This document shows, piece after piece, positions 61,157-64,000 of a stretch of 64,000 nucleotides of DNA. The stretch lies in assembly GCF_052324685.1 (NCBI RefSeq), contig NW_027506913.1, positions 496,001-560,000 of the forward strand. The letters run 5' to 3'. Origin of the DNA: Brachyhypopomus gauderio (lineage: Eukaryota > Chordata > Actinopteri > Gymnotiformes > Hypopomidae). Within the stretch, counting starts at the first letter, position 1; each line of letters opens with the position of its first letter. Below the pieces are notes generated by a model. The model had not been told where the DNA came from. It made no database searches and was given only the letters and a program-made list of their open reading frames with translations. The position numbers and the translations under genes were made by a program.

Positions 61157-64000
61157 GAGATAAATGAAATCTTCTCTGGAAGCACATCACAAACAGTGTG
61201 TTCTGTGAGTGCAGCATTCTGTACTATTGAAACACACAAACAAATATGGTCCAAATATTATCCCATTAAAGCCACCCATTAGTGTTAATGTCCCACAAGG
61301 CCTTAATTTTACATAAAAATTTTTTTTTTTCCAAATGCAGTTATTAACATTTTACACAAGACTAAATCAGTTTCTCCTCAACTGCTACCCACTGTTCGAC
61401 TGGCGAAATAACTGCAGACAATTTGCACACCGTTAAACAAGATTAACTGAACCCATCAGAATGGCCTTTTCCCGCAATCCATTTAATCCAGTATTACTGG
61501 ACATAGGCTTTTTCATACTCTTGGCTAATGAGACACACTGTCTGCCTAGCGATCTCTGTCCCCCATGCAGTCTGTCATAATTAATCCCATTACAGCTCAG
61601 TCTGACTAACCCAGTGCTCTTGACCAAGCCTGGTGAATTCTTATTTGCTGCTGGCCAGTTCAAATGGACACTGCACGGACATGTAAGAGGTTTTTCGCTA
61701 AACAAATACTTCTCCGTAGCTGTTAAATGATGGCAATTGTTAGGTTGGTGGACATGTTAATTGCACCCAGCTGTAAAATGACCTCAGCAACAGAAGTATT
61801 TGTGAAAATCTTTAAGAGCTGCATGGCTGTTTCACACTGCGGCGCTTCTAATTTTGTAAATGTCTGTCGCTTAGTGATAGATTTTATGTTTTACAGTAGG
61901 CCTATTCATGTTGTAAGACTTTACGCCCCATCTGAGAATTAGGGTGGGGAGTCGATATCTGAATATTTATACAGTGAGTATTTTAATGTGTTTATTAATC
62001 TGGACCTGTGGTTGGTCAGTGACTACAACTCATGACTCAAACACCATGTATCATCTCAAGGACAATTACATTTACATTTACATTTAGGGCATTTAGCAGA
62101 CTAGTTTAGGATGATTAGTTCTTCTGTTGTTGCATATTGTTATGCTTTAGTTGACCAGGCCGTAGCATGGTCCACCAAGCAAACAGGGACTTTGTAACAA
62201 GTTTTCTGAGTATCGATTCTAACCCTCTTTTTGTTTTGTTTCTCACTCTACCTGTGATGTCATATAGACTGGGTCAGGGAATGCTGCCAGTATAATGACC
62301 TAATTTGCTCCTCACTGCAATGTTTGGTAAAATTGTACAAATGGGAGCCATTTCTTTTTCACTTGCATCTGTAAATAGTTACAGTGTTTATTATCACAAA
62401 TGTAATTACAATGTTCCTGTAGTCACCAAATTTGCATATATTTGCATATTTAGACTCAAGGACATGGTGTGGTTGTACTGCCTGGTTTTATTTGAAGCTG
62501 GCTTAGCAGATGGAGACATACGAGTGTGCTGAAGGAGGGCATTCACCACAGGGCCGGAGCCCCGTAACATGTGAAGACAAAAATATATTGAATTTGGAGA
62601 GTTAACAAGACTTTGTCTTCAACTTTAGTCACAGTAGCCTGGAGTGCTGTCCACGTAATATGACAGTAACACATTTTTTTGTTGTTTTGGCTCTGTAGTC
62701 CAGCACATTGGATGTGAAATGTGAAAATTACAGTGACATCACAGAGTAAATGTGTTGGAAGTTGGCTTCAGTACGAGGTACTGTACTGGATGGGAATTTC
62801 AAGAGTTTTCATCCACAGCCCTTCCGGTTTTTTAAGCAAAAGGTTGTTCCAGCTTTCAGCACTTCACTGTGCATCACCACTAAAGAGAAGAATCCTCAGA
62901 AAAACCAAGAACCTTCAGAAGAACCAAGAACTCTCAGAAGAAGTAAGAACCCTTTGTCTTGATGGAAATCTATTGAATGCATGAAGAACAATATCCAGGT
63001 TGTAAGCATAGCCCATCCCACAAGACATAGAACACCACATAAAAGAAATCTGGACTTATTTTTACTAGGCCAAAAAGTATATTGTTCCTGATTGGTCTAC
63101 TCGGTCACCTAAGCATGCATTCCAGTTATGGAGGGAGATAACAGAAACCACAGAGGAAAACAAGTACTAAAATGGCAAAAAAAAGGGCTACAAAAATGGC
63201 TAAAAACTAAAAATGAGTTTACTTCTATATTATGTATTATATTCTATAAATATAGGAGTAAACACCTTCAGATTGACATTCTGCACGTTATAATCATAGT
63301 TATTGTGTCATTTCACCTCTAATTTACTGCAGTGCAGAGGCAGAGATAGCATTAACCATGTGAATGTCCAATCACACATGCACTGCACTAAATGTCAAGC
63401 ACTACCTGCAAGGAGGACAAAGCTCCATAAAAATGGGACACGGGCGACTGTGGCTGAAGGCAACCCGAATTCACCGGAGAACAATTAAATCCAGCAGCTG
63501 TACAACAACATTAAATAGGTCATACAGAATGCTATTAAGCTATTAAATGCTGGATGTGTACAAGGCAAAGGGAGGAATATGCATAAACCCTTTTTTATTT
63601 GCTTCAGCTTATATCCAAGCCTGCATCTTACAAGGGCTTGCAAACAGCTTCAACCTCACAGACATACACACCAGGGACGGCCCGCTGGGTGCCTGTCCGG
63701 TAGACTCATGAACGAATTGACTCGTACCAGCATTGAGTCTTTTCATGGCTTAGACAGGCTGGCAGTAATTCTTCAAAGCCCCATGCAGCCCTTATTGATT
63801 CAGATCGATTATAATTCAGCCTCACTTCCACAAGCGCAACATACAGCTAGCACAGTCACAGCGAGACCCTTGACACCTCAAACCAATTACATCCAGCTGC
63901 CTACAGCCAATGCCAGGCCGCAAGAGCCACAACCCAGCACAGGTGAATGTTTTCCACATCCTAACACAACAGGTTTGGCCTCATTATCCTTCAGGAGTTG
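61157..64000. other. Terminal region without recognised genes
   Basis: Beyond the LTR element I see one LINE-tail fragment (62067) and a short repeated aagaacc-type stretch near 62890-62950. Nothing else could be supported. Confidence 0.6.
62067..62102 (-). repeat. LINE/SINE 3' tail fragment
   Basis: The plus strand reads (tttaca)n followed by tttagggcatttagcaga, the reverse of the common fish LINE/SINE tail ending tctgctaaatgcc. Confidence 0.5.

Noticed and set aside
61433-61705. Possible conserved non-coding element (contains homeodomain-like taatcccatta)
   Set aside because: Conservation cannot be judged from one sequence; the motif alone is too common.
1-64000. CRISPR arrays, bacterial operons, plasmid or phage features
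   Set aside because: Nothing of the kind is present; gene structure is that of a vertebrate nuclear genome.

Overview
The window is vertebrate nuclear DNA, almost certainly from a teleost fish. It has interrupted genes with GT-AG introns, AT-rich intergenic DNA, long (AT)n and (GT)n microsatellites, Tc1 and hAT transposons, tRNA-derived SINE and LINE tails, and a compact LTR element. I cannot name the species. The gene order gucy1b1 - gucy1a1 - map9 - npy2r is the mirror image of human 4q32 (NPY2R-MAP9-GUCY1A1-GUCY1B1), so this is a conserved syntenic block.

Layout. (1) 1-2694: downstream flank of gucy1b1, with a LINE 3' end and a perfect 70-bp AT-cored palindrome. (2) 2695-22053, minus strand: gucy1b1, the haem-binding beta-1 subunit of soluble guanylate cyclase. 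Thirteen coding exons join in frame to 609 residues. Its introns hold a complete hAT transposon, a decayed Tc1 transposon, a small Tc1-type non-autonomous element and three long AT tracts. (3) 23522-30704, minus strand: gucy1a1, the alpha-1 subunit. Eight coding exons join in frame to 684 residues. (4) 30705-42380: about 11.7 kb with no recognisable gene, lying between the divergent starts of gucy1a1 and map9. (5) 42381-47375, plus strand: map9, a microtubule-associated protein. Thirteen coding exons give 679 residues and include one GC-AG intron. (6) 51038-52165, minus strand: npy2r, an intronless neuropeptide Y receptor Y2. (7) 52170-64000: no conventional gene found, apart from a 2.1-kb LTR retrotransposon-like element at 59035-61151.

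The two cyclase subunits form one obligate heterodimer. The beta chain supplies the haem histidine and the base- and transition-state-binding residues; the alpha chain supplies the two metal-binding aspartates. The genes lie head to tail about 1.5 kb apart.

The least explained object is the LTR element. Its two 338-bp LTRs differ at one visible site and it has a 5-bp target duplication. It carries a single acidic, serine/proline-rich ORF with no recognisable gag or pol, no TGG primer site beside the 5' LTR, and a possible intron in the ORF 3' end.
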